Source: Pseudoalteromonas lipolytica (GTDB lineage Bacteria; Pseudomonadota; Gammaproteobacteria; Enterobacterales; Alteromonadaceae). From it: a DNA stretch of 64,000 nucleotides. Both the position numbers and the translations under genes were made by a program. This document shows positions 29,588 to 37,698 of this stretch, one piece after another. The stretch's first letter is position 1, and every line of letters starts with the position of its first letter. Location of the stretch: assembly GCF_900116435.1 (NCBI RefSeq), contig NZ_FPAZ01000002.1, positions 1-64,000 on the forward strand, given 5' to 3'. Below the pieces are notes generated by a model. The model was not told the origin of the DNA, did no database searches, and was given only the letters and a program-made list of their open reading frames with translations.

Positions 29588-29613
29588 TTAATGAACATGA
29601 AATACAAAATCCG

Positions 29614-29702
29614 GCTATTTAACATTCATTAAATAGCGCTACGGCAAAGAAGCCCACTCAATAACAGAAACGAACATTCTGTTATTGAGTGGGTTTTTTT
29701 TT
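29614..29702 (+). terminator. Leader attenuator of the porin-nirBD unit (candidate ANTAR target)
   Basis: The leader holds a 9-bp hairpin GCTATTTAA/TTAAATAGC (29614-29637), then GGC-AAAGAA-GCC (29643-29654), whose hexaloop has A at position 1 and G at 4 as ANTAR proteins require. It ends in a 17-bp perfect terminator stem (CCCACTCAATAACAGAA with its complement) followed by T9. The hexaloop hairpin shares its 3' arm with the terminator stem, so the two exclude each other. The P2 stem is short (3 bp). The first hairpin lacks the A1/G4 loop. Confidence 0.65.
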
Positions 29703-29785
29703 GCTTAAAGCTCGGTAAGGCAACGGATTGGTTCGTCTTTTTTAGGCGGCTTTGTGATTAATTTATAACAACAAGAGTAATAAAA

Positions 29786-30964
29786 ATGAAACTAAAGCAA
29801 TTAACGTTGCCTGTTTTAGTCGCCGTGTTTGCAAACCAAACTTACGCAGCTGTTGAAACCGAAGTGGGCACTCTGAGCACAGACTTTAGGTTACGCTACG
29901 AATCGGTTAATCAAGACAACGCCTTAAAGGATTCATCAGCACTTACGCTGCGCAGTTTAGCTAATTTTAAAAGCAAAGCGGTGAGTGGCATATCCGCTTT
30001 TATTGAGTTGGAGAATACACTTGCCCTCATTGATGATTACAATAATGGGATTGGTGAAGGCACTGAATATTCAGTGATTGCGGACCCAGAATCAACAGAA
30101 ATTGATCAAGTATACTTGGCATATAATAGCGAGCAATTTGCAGCTAAGTTCGGTCGACAAGTTATTACCTTAGATAACCATCGATTTGTTGGCCATGTAG
30201 GCTGGCGGCAAGATAAGCAAACATTTGATGCGCTAAGTGCTAAATACGAAAAAGACGCTATCAACGTCAGCTATGCATATATAAATAAACGCAACCGTAT
30301 TTTTGCGGATGAAAAAGATGTTGATTCGAAAGATCATCTGCTCAATGCATCATTAAAAACAGAGCTCGGTAAATTAACGGCTTATGGGTATTTGCTAGAG
30401 AGTGATAATAATACTGATAATGCACTGGATACATACGGTGTGCGCTTAGTCGGTAAAAAGATGTTAGCAAAACTCCCTGTTTCTTATGCGGCAGAATATG
30501 CGTTGCAAACTAATGAAAGTGGCGCAAATAGTGTTGATACGACTTATTTACTCCTTGAGAGCGGTGTAAAAATAAGTGATATCACTTACAAACTTGGTTA
30601 TGAGTCGTTAGGTTCGGATAACGGCGAACAAGCATTTCAAACTCCCCTTGCTACCTTGCATAAATTTAATGGCTGGACAGATCAATTCTTAGTGACACCA
30701 TCAATAGGGCTGCAAGATTTTTATGCCAGTGTGTCTGGTAACGCACTTAATGGTAAATGGAGCCTTATTTATCACGCCTACTCTTCAGATGAATCAATCG
30801 TTGGCTATGACGACCTAGGCTCAGAATTTGATGTCATGTATAGCACGTCTTTCAGTAAGCAATATAGTGTCGGCGTTAAGTATGCAACTTATATGGCCGG
30901 TGACGAGATTTTTGCGAAAGTCGATACAAATAAGTTTTGGGTGTGGGTTGCAGCAACGTTCTAG
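29786..30964 (+). CDS. Outer-membrane beta-barrel porin of the nitrite operon
   Basis: A 392-residue protein with a signal peptide cleaved after NQTYA (residue 21). The mature chain alternates polar and aromatic residues in many short strands, starts with FRLRYESVNQDNA and ends in an aromatic terminal residue (WVWVAATF), a barrel assembly signal. It belongs to the alginate-export/OprD-like porin group rather than OmpC. Being first in the unit with nirB (36-bp gap), it probably admits nitrite or nitrate. The substrate is inferred from context. Confidence 0.75.
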   Translation: MKLKQLTLPVLVAVFANQTYAAVETEVGTLSTDFRLRYESVNQDNALKDSSALTLRSLANFKSKAVSGISAFIELENTLALIDDYNNGIGEGTEYSVIADPESTEIDQVYLAYNSEQFAAKFGRQVITLDNHRFVGHVGWRQDKQTFDALSAKYEKDAINVSYAYINKRNRIFADEKDVDSKDHLLNASLKTELGKLTAYGYLLESDNNTDNALDTYGVRLVGKKMLAKLPVSYAAEYALQTNESGANSVDTTYLLLESGVKISDITYKLGYESLGSDNGEQAFQTPLATLHKFNGWTDQFLVTPSIGLQDFYASVSGNALNGKWSLIYHAYSSDESIVGYDDLGSEFDVMYSTSFSKQYSVGVKYATYMAGDEIFAKVDTNKFWVWVAATF

Positions 30965-31000
30965 CAAACCCTACTAACACGAGATGATTGAGGAAAATTT

Positions 31001-33532
31001 ATGTCTACACCAAAAAAGATAGTTGTTGTTGGCAATGGAATGGTTGGGCATCACTTTGTCGAGCAATTACATAGCTTAAACAGTGAAGCTCAACCTGTTG
31101 AAATCACAGTACTCAGCGGTGAAAACCGACTTGCTTATGATCGCGTGCATTTATCTGAGTATTTTGCGGGAAAAACAGCTGATGACTTAGCGATGACCAG
31201 CGAAAATATTTATCGACACTGGGGTATAAACTTTCACTTAGGTGCAAAAGTTACTCAAATTGATAGTCATAAACAAACGGTGACTACAGTATCAGGTGAC
31301 ATCTATAGTTATGATAAGTTAGTACTTGCTACAGGTTCGTACCCATTTGTACCGCCTATTCCTGGTAAAGATAAAGAACACTGTCTGGTATATCGTACTA
31401 TCGATGACTTAGACGCTATTTCAGCGTCAGCAAAAGTGAGTAAAGTTGGTGTGGTGATTGGGGGTGGGTTGCTTGGTCTTGAAGCTGCAAACGCGTTAAA
31501 GCAACTAGGCTTAGAAACTCATGTTGTCGAATTTGCTTCTCAATTAATGGCGGTGCAAGTTGATGCTGGAGGCGGAAAATTACTTAAAGAAAAAATAGAA
31601 GAGCTTGGCGTGCATGTGCATACCTCTAAAGCAACGCAAGAAATTCAAGCGGGTAAAGAACGTCGGTATCAACTTTACTTTAGCGATGGTGACGTACTTG
31701 AAACTGATCTTATTTTATTTTCTGCTGGCATTAGACCCTACGACACGTTAGCCAGAGAGTGTGCTTTAGAGGTAGGTGAACGTGGCGGTATCGTAATTAA
31801 TAACCAATGCCAAACGAGAGATAAGAATATTTATGCAATTGGCGAATGTGCGCTTTGGAATAACTTTATATTTGGCCTAGTAGCTCCAGGTTACACAATG
31901 GCTCGAGTTGTTGCGAACCACATTGTGCTTGGTGATGAGTCTGATGAGTATTTTACAGGCGCAGACATGAGTACAAAGTTAAAACTGATGGGCGTTGATG
32001 TAGGTTCAATTGGTGATGCCCACGGACGTACCCCCGGGGCATTAACTTATACCTATGAAAATCAGCCTCTTGGTGTGTACAAAAAAATGGTTGTTAGTGC
32101 TGATAAGTCACGTTTGTTGGGAGCGGTGCTGATTGGTGATACATCAGACTACGACAGTCTATCGCAGTACATGCTTAATGATATTGAGTTACCGAAGAGC
32201 CCCGAATCACTTATTTTACCTTCATCTGGAGAAAAGCCGCGTTTAGGTGCAGATGCCTTACCTGCTTCAGCCTCTATTTGCTCGTGTTTGAATGTAACTA
32301 AAGGCGATATTATCAGCGCGATTGATACTGGTGCGACAAATATTACATCGGTGAAGTCGTGTACTAAAGCTGCCTCAGGTTGTGGGGGGTGTGCGAATCT
32401 TTTAAAAAATGTGGTTGATAGTGAGCTTGCTGCACGAGGCGTTGAAATCAAGACAGATATTTGTGAGCACTTTGCGTACAGTCGCCAAGCATTATTCGAC
32501 ATTATAAAAGTACAAGGTATTAAGAGTTTTTCTGACTTATTAGCTGAGTATGGAAAAGGTAAAGGCTGTGAAATTTGTAAACCAACGGTCGGCTCTATTC
32601 TGGCTTCTGTCTGGAATGACTACGTCCTAAACCCACAACATGTAGCGCTGCAAGATACCAATGACACCTACCTTGCCAATATGCAAAAAGATGGCACTTA
32701 CTCGGTTGTACCAAGAATTCCTGGCGGGGAAATAACAGCTGATAAGTTAATTGTAATCGGTCAAGTCGCTAAACAATTTGGTCTTTATACCAAAATAACC
32801 GGGGGACAACGAATTGACTTATTTGGTGCTCGGGTTGATCAACTTCCTCTTATTTGGCAGCAATTAATCGACGCAGGCTTAGAAACAGGACATGCCTATG
32901 GTAAGTCGCTCAGAACCGTTAAATCTTGTGTTGGTAGCACATGGTGTCGTTATGGTCAGCAAGATAGCGTCACAATGGCGATAAACCTTGAGAATCGTTA
33001 CAAAGGGTTACGAGCGCCACATAAAATTAAATTTGCGGTTTCTGGCTGTACTCGCGAGTGTGCAGAAGCGCAAAGTAAAGACATTGGTGTTATAGCAACT
33101 GAAAAAGGCTGGAACCTTTATGTATGCGGTAATGGTGGAATGAAGCCACGTCATGCAGATCTGTTTGCCACCGATTTAGACAGTGTCACGTTAGTCAAAT
33201 ACATCGACCGCATTTTGATGTTTTATATTAAAACAGCCGATCGACTGCAACGTACCTCTGTATGGCTAGAAAATATGGAGGGCGGTTTATGTTATCTAAA
33301 AAAAGTGGTAATTGATGATGAATTATTAGTTGCAGATGAGCTTGAAGCACAAATGGCACGAGTTGTTAATACCTACCAGTGTGAATGGAAAACGACACTC
33401 GAAAACCCTGAATCATTAAAACGTTTTCGTCAGTTCGTAAATAGCGATAAACAAGATGTAAATATTCAATTTGTCGAAGAGCGAGGGCAAATTCGTCCAG
33501 CGAAATTAGAAGAAAAACGCGAGTTAGCATAG
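31001..33532 (+). CDS. nirB: Assimilatory nitrite reductase large subunit
   Basis: An 843-residue NAD(P)H-dependent siroheme nitrite reductase that makes ammonium from nitrite in the cytoplasm. Two Rossmann regions (VVVGNGMVGHHF near 8; VVIGGGLLGLEAANAL near 150) bind FAD and NAD(P)H. A BFD-type [2Fe-2S] domain has CSCLNVTKGD near 427 with CGGCANLL near 463, and a second half-site GCEICKP near 523. The siroheme/4Fe-4S ligands are in KSCVGSTWC near 642 and VSGCTRECAEAQ near 680. GAGG precedes the ATG. nirD follows after 9 bp. Confidence 0.96.
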   Translation: MSTPKKIVVVGNGMVGHHFVEQLHSLNSEAQPVEITVLSGENRLAYDRVHLSEYFAGKTADDLAMTSENIYRHWGINFHLGAKVTQIDSHKQTVTTVSGDIYSYDKLVLATGSYPFVPPIPGKDKEHCLVYRTIDDLDAISASAKVSKVGVVIGGGLLGLEAANALKQLGLETHVVEFASQLMAVQVDAGGGKLLKEKIEELGVHVHTSKATQEIQAGKERRYQLYFSDGDVLETDLILFSAGIRPYDTLARECALEVGERGGIVINNQCQTRDKNIYAIGECALWNNFIFGLVAPGYTMARVVANHIVLGDESDEYFTGADMSTKLKLMGVDVGSIGDAHGRTPGALTYTYENQPLGVYKKMVVSADKSRLLGAVLIGDTSDYDSLSQYMLNDIELPKSPESLILPSSGEKPRLGADALPASASICSCLNVTKGDIISAIDTGATNITSVKSCTKAASGCGGCANLLKNVVDSELAARGVEIKTDICEHFAYSRQALFDIIKVQGIKSFSDLLAEYGKGKGCEICKPTVGSILASVWNDYVLNPQHVALQDTNDTYLANMQKDGTYSVVPRIPGGEITADKLIVIGQVAKQFGLYTKITGGQRIDLFGARVDQLPLIWQQLIDAGLETGHAYGKSLRTVKSCVGSTWCRYGQQDSVTMAINLENRYKGLRAPHKIKFAVSGCTRECAEAQSKDIGVIATEKGWNLYVCGNGGMKPRHADLFATDLDSVTLVKYIDRILMFYIKTADRLQRTSVWLENMEGGLCYLKKVVIDDELLVADELEAQMARVVNTYQCEWKTTLENPESLKRFRQFVNSDKQDVNIQFVEERGQIRPAKLEEKRELA

Positions 33533-33541
33533 GAAATAATT

Positions 33542-33904
33542 ATGAGTAATAGCAATCAAAATTGGCAACCTGTTTGTGAGGTTTCAGATCTGGTTATGGA
33601 TTCAGGCGTGTGTGCTCTCGTGCGCGATAGTAATCTACAAGAACAACAAATCGCGCTGTTTTATATGCATTGTGAAATGCAGAAAAAGCAGGTCTATGCT
33701 GTTGGTAATTATGATCCGATTGGTAAAGCAAATGTACTTTATCGTGGTTTAGTTGGGTGTACTGATGAGCAAATTTTTGTCGCATCACCGCTTTATAAGC
33801 AACGGTACTTGCTCAGTGATGGCCGCTGTTTAGATGATGACAGTATCAAGTTGCCAGTATATGACGCACGTATTAATGGCAATAAAATTGAAGTGTTGCT
33901 TTAA
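33542..33904 (+). CDS. nirD: Nitrite reductase small subunit
   Basis: A 120-residue Rieske-fold partner of NirB. No CxH...CxxH cluster-ligand pattern is present, as is normal for NirD proteins, so it is structural rather than a redox carrier. Second member of the nirBD pair. A CTGAAAAC-A-GTTTTCAG inverted repeat begins right after its stop (33905-33921), before cobA. Confidence 0.92.
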   Translation: MSNSNQNWQPVCEVSDLVMDSGVCALVRDSNLQEQQIALFYMHCEMQKKQVYAVGNYDPIGKANVLYRGLVGCTDEQIFVASPLYKQRYLLSDGRCLDDDSIKLPVYDARINGNKIEVLL

Positions 33905-33940
33905 CTGAAAACAGTTTTCAGAAGCACCTAGGAGAATGAG

Positions 33941-34861
33941 ATGGTTTCTCACATGTTTACCTTTACCAATACGGCATTTAAAAGGGTAATGAATGTACAT
34001 AATGAACTTCTTAACAAAGTTAAGTTGGCCGCTTCACATACTCAAACAAAACGTTTAAACATCCAGGGTTGTAAAAAGGGACAAGTTTATTTGATTGGTG
34101 CAGGCTCTGGCGATCCAGAGCTGTTGACCATGAAAGCACATCGCATACTTCAACATGCTGATGTGATTTTGGTTGATTGTTTAGTCAGTAGCGAGTTACA
34201 GCAGTATTTCCCGTCAAATGTGGAGGTTATATTTGTAGGTAAGAGGCAAGGTTGCCATAGCATGCCACAAGCTAGTATTAGTCGTTTATTAGTTGAAAAA
34301 GCACAAGAAAATAAAATAGTTGTTCGTCTAAAAGGTGGGGATCCTTCTATTTTTGGGCGCTTATCAGAAGAAACAAATGCGCTTGCTGAACACCATATTC
34401 CATTTGCGATTGTACCGGGTGTGACAGCTGCGAGTGCTTGTAGTGCTTATACCGGGATCCCCTTAACTGATAGAACATGTTCGCAATCGGTGCAGTTTGT
34501 TACCGCCCACTTCAAAGATGAACAACAACAAGCAAATTGGTCCCAGCTTGTTGCTGCAAAACAAACCTTAGTGTTTTATATGGGGTTAACGCGTGTTGAC
34601 AGTATCGTGAAGCAGCTGATTGAACACGGTATGAAACCTAATACACCGATAGCAATAGTTGATAAAGGAACGTTAGCAGAACAAAAAATATGTTGCCAAA
34701 CACTGGCAAAAATTAATGTTGAACACGCACTTAAAGACTTTACAGGGCCTGCTTTAGTCATCATTGGTGACGTAGTAAATCAGCGTAAAGATGTAAATTT
34801 AGCAATGTTAAAGGCAGACTACTTTGTTAAAGAAAGAGTGCCGTGGCAACTGCCATTTTAA
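33941..34861 (+). CDS. cobA: Uroporphyrinogen-III C-methyltransferase (siroheme synthesis)
   Basis: A 306-residue SUMT that methylates uroporphyrinogen III to precorrin-2, feeding siroheme to NirB. It has VYLIGAGSGDPELLTMKAHR near residue 50, VRLKGGDPSIFGR near 128, and VPGVTAASACSAYTGIPLTDR near 158. The N-terminus carries about 45 residues more than typical SUMTs, but the ATG at 33941 follows a clear AGGAGAATGAG. No CysG-type dehydrogenase/chelatase part, so another enzyme must finish siroheme. Third enzyme gene of the nitrite unit. Confidence 0.94.
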   Translation: MVSHMFTFTNTAFKRVMNVHNELLNKVKLAASHTQTKRLNIQGCKKGQVYLIGAGSGDPELLTMKAHRILQHADVILVDCLVSSELQQYFPSNVEVIFVGKRQGCHSMPQASISRLLVEKAQENKIVVRLKGGDPSIFGRLSEETNALAEHHIPFAIVPGVTAASACSAYTGIPLTDRTCSQSVQFVTAHFKDEQQQANWSQLVAAKQTLVFYMGLTRVDSIVKQLIEHGMKPNTPIAIVDKGTLAEQKICCQTLAKINVEHALKDFTGPALVIIGDVVNQRKDVNLAMLKADYFVKERVPWQLPF

Positions 34862-34881
34862 TTCGCTTTTTTAAATTTTGC

Positions 34882-34906
34882 GCGACAGCATTAAAAATGC
34901 TGTCGC
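34882..34906. terminator. Hairpin after cobA
   Basis: GCGACAGCATT-AAA-AATGCTGTCGC is a perfect 11-bp stem without a T run on the + strand. It may act with Rho or protect the 3' end. Confidence 0.5.
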
Positions 34907-34991
34907 AATCAATTGCTCCTCGAAGAAGTATAAGCTGGAAGAGCTAAATTTTCGGATAATTTCAGTGTTGATTGAGTACTCTAAATCAACG

Positions 34992-36278
34992 CTAAATGTT
35001 AGCGACCTTGGCAACGATGTTATTGGCGACTTCTATTAAAGTTTGGTTTTGAGACATCGCTGTTTTTTGTAACAACTGATGCGCTTGTTGCTCGCCTATT
35101 TTAGAACTTTGCATTAAGAGTATTTTGGCTCTGCCAATGACCTTTTGCTCATGCAGTGCTCGCTTTACATTCTCTAGCTCGTTCGTCATGTGATTAATAT
35201 GGTTTGCTTGTTCACAAATTAAATCGTAAAACGATTTGTGACCAGTTCTAACCTCTCTCTCTTGTTGTTCTAAGACACCCATCTCTATACCATGTAATCC
35301 AGAAAACTGGTGATCAAATAGCATATTAAAACTTGAATCAACCGTGTTATCCTCCGCGATTTTTTCCATTAATACATTATGATTTGATATTTCTCCTTTT
35401 GCTTCTTCTATACGGACTTGAACCTGCTCCATGAGTCGAGAGGTCAGCATATTTTCAATGTTTTGTAATCCATCAATTCGTTTCGTAGCAACTTCATACC
35501 ACACTTCACCAAGCTCGGGAGTATAGCTATTCGTTTCGGATAGCGCTTTGAACATTGTTCGAAGTTTATTGATATCACTTGTCAGTTCAGATTGTTTTAA
35601 TGTTTTCCATACAGATTGCTCATCGGCTGCTGCAAACTCTAGGAACCGCTCAAAAATATCGTGTTGCGCACGTTCCAGCTCTTGCATTTTAGATAAAATA
35701 TTTTGATCTTTCTGTTGCTGTGAAAATCCAATTGCACCCAGCGCGCGCTCTTGTCCCGCTAATTCTTTGCCCTGAATAAAGTTGAATAATGCCACTAACG
35801 TTTTTGTGATTGACGCATCATTAGATACATCAGCCGCCTCAAAAATAAGGTTTATTATTTTGCCAATTAAACGGCAATACGCATCAGTTGATTTGAGTGG
35901 CGTGACATCTTGTTTTTGAATTTGTTTGCGCAATGTTGGCAACTGATCAAGGCATTGAGACGCTAATGTAATCGATGTTAAAAGCCTTACCTGAGTATGC
36001 ATTGAATCACTACTTAAGAACTTTGATTTTAAGCGTGCTCTTAGCGCCTCCTCTGCATCTGAGGTGTGCTTAAATTGTAGAGGTAAGTGTGCTTTATACG
36101 CTGTACCTTTGGACCCTAAATAGACGTTTGCTGTTCCTCGTTCTCTTTGAAGTTGATGAATCATACATGTAGCAGCCATGACAATCCTGCAATTTGATGC
36201 TAATGCATACAAACTATTGAGCTCGGCATGTTTCGCTGCGAGTAGAAATTGTTTCGTACTATTTGATGGTGTCGACAT
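34992..36278 (-). CDS. nasR: NIT-ANTAR nitrate/nitrite-responsive antiterminator (NasR-like)
   Basis: A 428-residue regulator. The N-terminal two-thirds is a NIT sensor domain: helical, with CMIHQLQRERGTANVYLGSKG near residue 40, where the Arg-Glu-Arg-Gly segment is the NIT hallmark. The last 70 residues are an ANTAR RNA-binding domain (ALHEQKVIGRAKILLMQSS, then LLQKTAMSQNQTLIEVAN). Klebsiella NasR with this architecture binds hairpins in the nasF leader and stops termination when nitrate or nitrite is present. Here it sits between the nirBD and nirC units, both with suitable leaders. Confidence 0.92.
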   Translation of the reverse strand: MSTPSNSTKQFLLAAKHAELNSLYALASNCRIVMAATCMIHQLQRERGTANVYLGSKGTAYKAHLPLQFKHTSDAEEALRARLKSKFLSSDSMHTQVRLLTSITLASQCLDQLPTLRKQIQKQDVTPLKSTDAYCRLIGKIINLIFEAADVSNDASITKTLVALFNFIQGKELAGQERALGAIGFSQQQKDQNILSKMQELERAQHDIFERFLEFAAADEQSVWKTLKQSELTSDINKLRTMFKALSETNSYTPELGEVWYEVATKRIDGLQNIENMLTSRLMEQVQVRIEEAKGEISNHNVLMEKIAEDNTVDSSFNMLFDHQFSGLHGIEMGVLEQQEREVRTGHKSFYDLICEQANHINHMTNELENVKRALHEQKVIGRAKILLMQSSKIGEQQAHQLLQKTAMSQNQTLIEVANNIVAKVANI

Positions 36279-36402
36279 ATATTAGGGACTACATAGATAG
36301 AATAGTTTTGTTATAAGCAATTATTATTCCCTGTGTAAAAATACGCCTTTTGAGAGTTTGCTCTGTGTTATTTGGATTTTTATTAAACGCAACTACCTCG
36401 CC

Positions 36403-36419
36403 TGTAAATGGGGTTTACA
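36403..36419. repeat. TGTAAA-N5-TTTACA palindrome copy 2
   Basis: TGTAAATGGGGTTTACA, perfect arms. An outer CCTCGC/GCGAGG pair at 36397 and 36433 could close a larger hairpin. Confidence 0.6.
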
Positions 36420-36617
36420 GTTCAAGAAAAAGCGAGGCAATTATTTATTATAGTCACGGCTTAGGCTTATCACTGTAGTGCTCATAATCACCCATTCGCC
36501 CCAAATTGATGCGTTTTATGCTCCAAAGTAAAGCAAGTGTTAATTTTTAATTTTGTGTCTTTGACTTTTACTAATTTATATATTTGAAATTTAATGGCTT
36601 TTATTGGTTTTCTATTG

Positions 36618-36634
36618 TTGGCATATAACTTGTT
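36618..36634 (+). promoter_or_regulatory. Sigma-54-like promoter of nirC
   Basis: TTGGCATATAACTTGTT, with GG-N10-GT as in the porin promoter; the two also share TTAAT just downstream. No good NtrC site was found upstream of this one. Confidence 0.6.
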
Positions 36635-36682
36635 TAATTAGTTGTGAACAGTTGCACTGACTGTGACAATTGGAAATGTAAA

Positions 36683-36739
36683 GGACAATGGCGTCCGCAA
36701 TCTGCTCTTCTAAAAGAGTCGATGCGGGCGTTTTTTTTT
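36683..36739 (+). terminator. Leader attenuator of nirC (candidate ANTAR target)
   Basis: GGAC-AATGGC-GTCC (36683-36696) is a 4-bp stem with a hexaloop having A1 and G4. Its 3' arm lies within the 5' arm of the terminator CGTCCGCA...TGCGGGCG (36692-36730) followed by T9. The hexaloop hairpin and the terminator are therefore alternative structures. The rest of the 36279-36796 gap holds the palindrome and promoter listed here, and no gene. Confidence 0.75.
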
Positions 36740-36796
36740 GCCTGGAAAATAGTCACATTTTAACTGTGAAATTAACATAAAAATTAACTATCAAAG

Positions 36797-37657
36797 GTGA
36801 ATAACATGGCTTACTTGTTACCAAGTGATTTCGTTACAAAGATGGTGGATGCTGGCGAATCAAAAATTTATATGTCCACGCGTGACACGATTATCCGTGC
36901 CTATATGGCAGGTGCTATTTTGGCATTAGCTGCTGTCTTTGCAATTACTGTTGCGGTGCAAACGGGGGTCTTTCTGATTGGAGCAATTCTTTTTCCGGTC
37001 GGTTTTTGTATGCTTTATTTAATGGGGTTCGATCTTCTAACGGGTGTCTTTATGTTGACTCCATTAGCTTGGCTTGCGCGGCGCCCTGGGGTTACTTGGC
37101 CGCAAATACTGAGAAACTGGGGGCTTGTTTTTGTAGGTAACTTTGCAGGTGCTTTAACTGTGGCAATTATGATGTCGTTTGTTTTCACTATGGGTTTTAA
37201 CACTGATGGTGGTGCAATTGCCGCTAAGGTATCCAGCATCGGTGAAGCACGTACTCTAGGCTATGCGAAATATGGTTTTGAAGGCTGGATGACCATCTTT
37301 ATACGCGGCATGCTGTGTAATTGGATGGTGTCAATGGGGGTTGTAGGAGCAATGGTGTCTACGCATGTCAGTGGTAAAGTCATCGCGATGTGGATGCCGA
37401 TTATGCTGTTCTTTTTCATGGCGTTTGAACATTCCGTTGTAAATATGTTTTTATTTCCGTTCAGCCTAATTATGGGGGGGGATTTTTCCGTTGTTGATTA
37501 TTTAATTTGGAACGAAATTCCAACCGCGCTTGGAAATCTAGTTGGTGGTCTCGCTTTCACTGGACTCACTTTGTATACGACGCACTATCGCACAAAACCA
37601 AAACGCAAGTTAACGGAAACAGCTGCACCGATGGGCGACAATGTCATTGCAAAATAG
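36797..37657 (+). CDS. nirC: Formate/nitrite transporter (NirC)
   Basis: A 286-residue FNT-family channel with six hydrophobic helices. Conserved features include YMAGAILALAAVF near residue 36, GFDLLTGVFMLTPLAW near 76, and NWGLVFVGNFAGALTVA near 108, NWMVSMG near 174 and EHSVVNMFLFP near 215. It moves nitrite across the inner membrane. Start follows AAAGGTGAATAAC. The kinase-phosphatase gene follows closely, so both respond to the same leader. Confidence 0.92.
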   Translation: MNNMAYLLPSDFVTKMVDAGESKIYMSTRDTIIRAYMAGAILALAAVFAITVAVQTGVFLIGAILFPVGFCMLYLMGFDLLTGVFMLTPLAWLARRPGVTWPQILRNWGLVFVGNFAGALTVAIMMSFVFTMGFNTDGGAIAAKVSSIGEARTLGYAKYGFEGWMTIFIRGMLCNWMVSMGVVGAMVSTHVSGKVIAMWMPIMLFFFMAFEHSVVNMFLFPFSLIMGGDFSVVDYLIWNEIPTALGNLVGGLAFTGLTLYTTHYRTKPKRKLTETAAPMGDNVIAK

Positions 37658-37698
37658 TTAAACCAATAATGCGTAAAAATAGGCAAGAAAAGTTAACA

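Noticed and set aside
37507-37698. N-terminal extension of the phosphatase-kinase into nirC
   Set aside because: It is the shadow of nirC; ATG 37699 has a proper ribosome site and the PP2C fold begins right after it.
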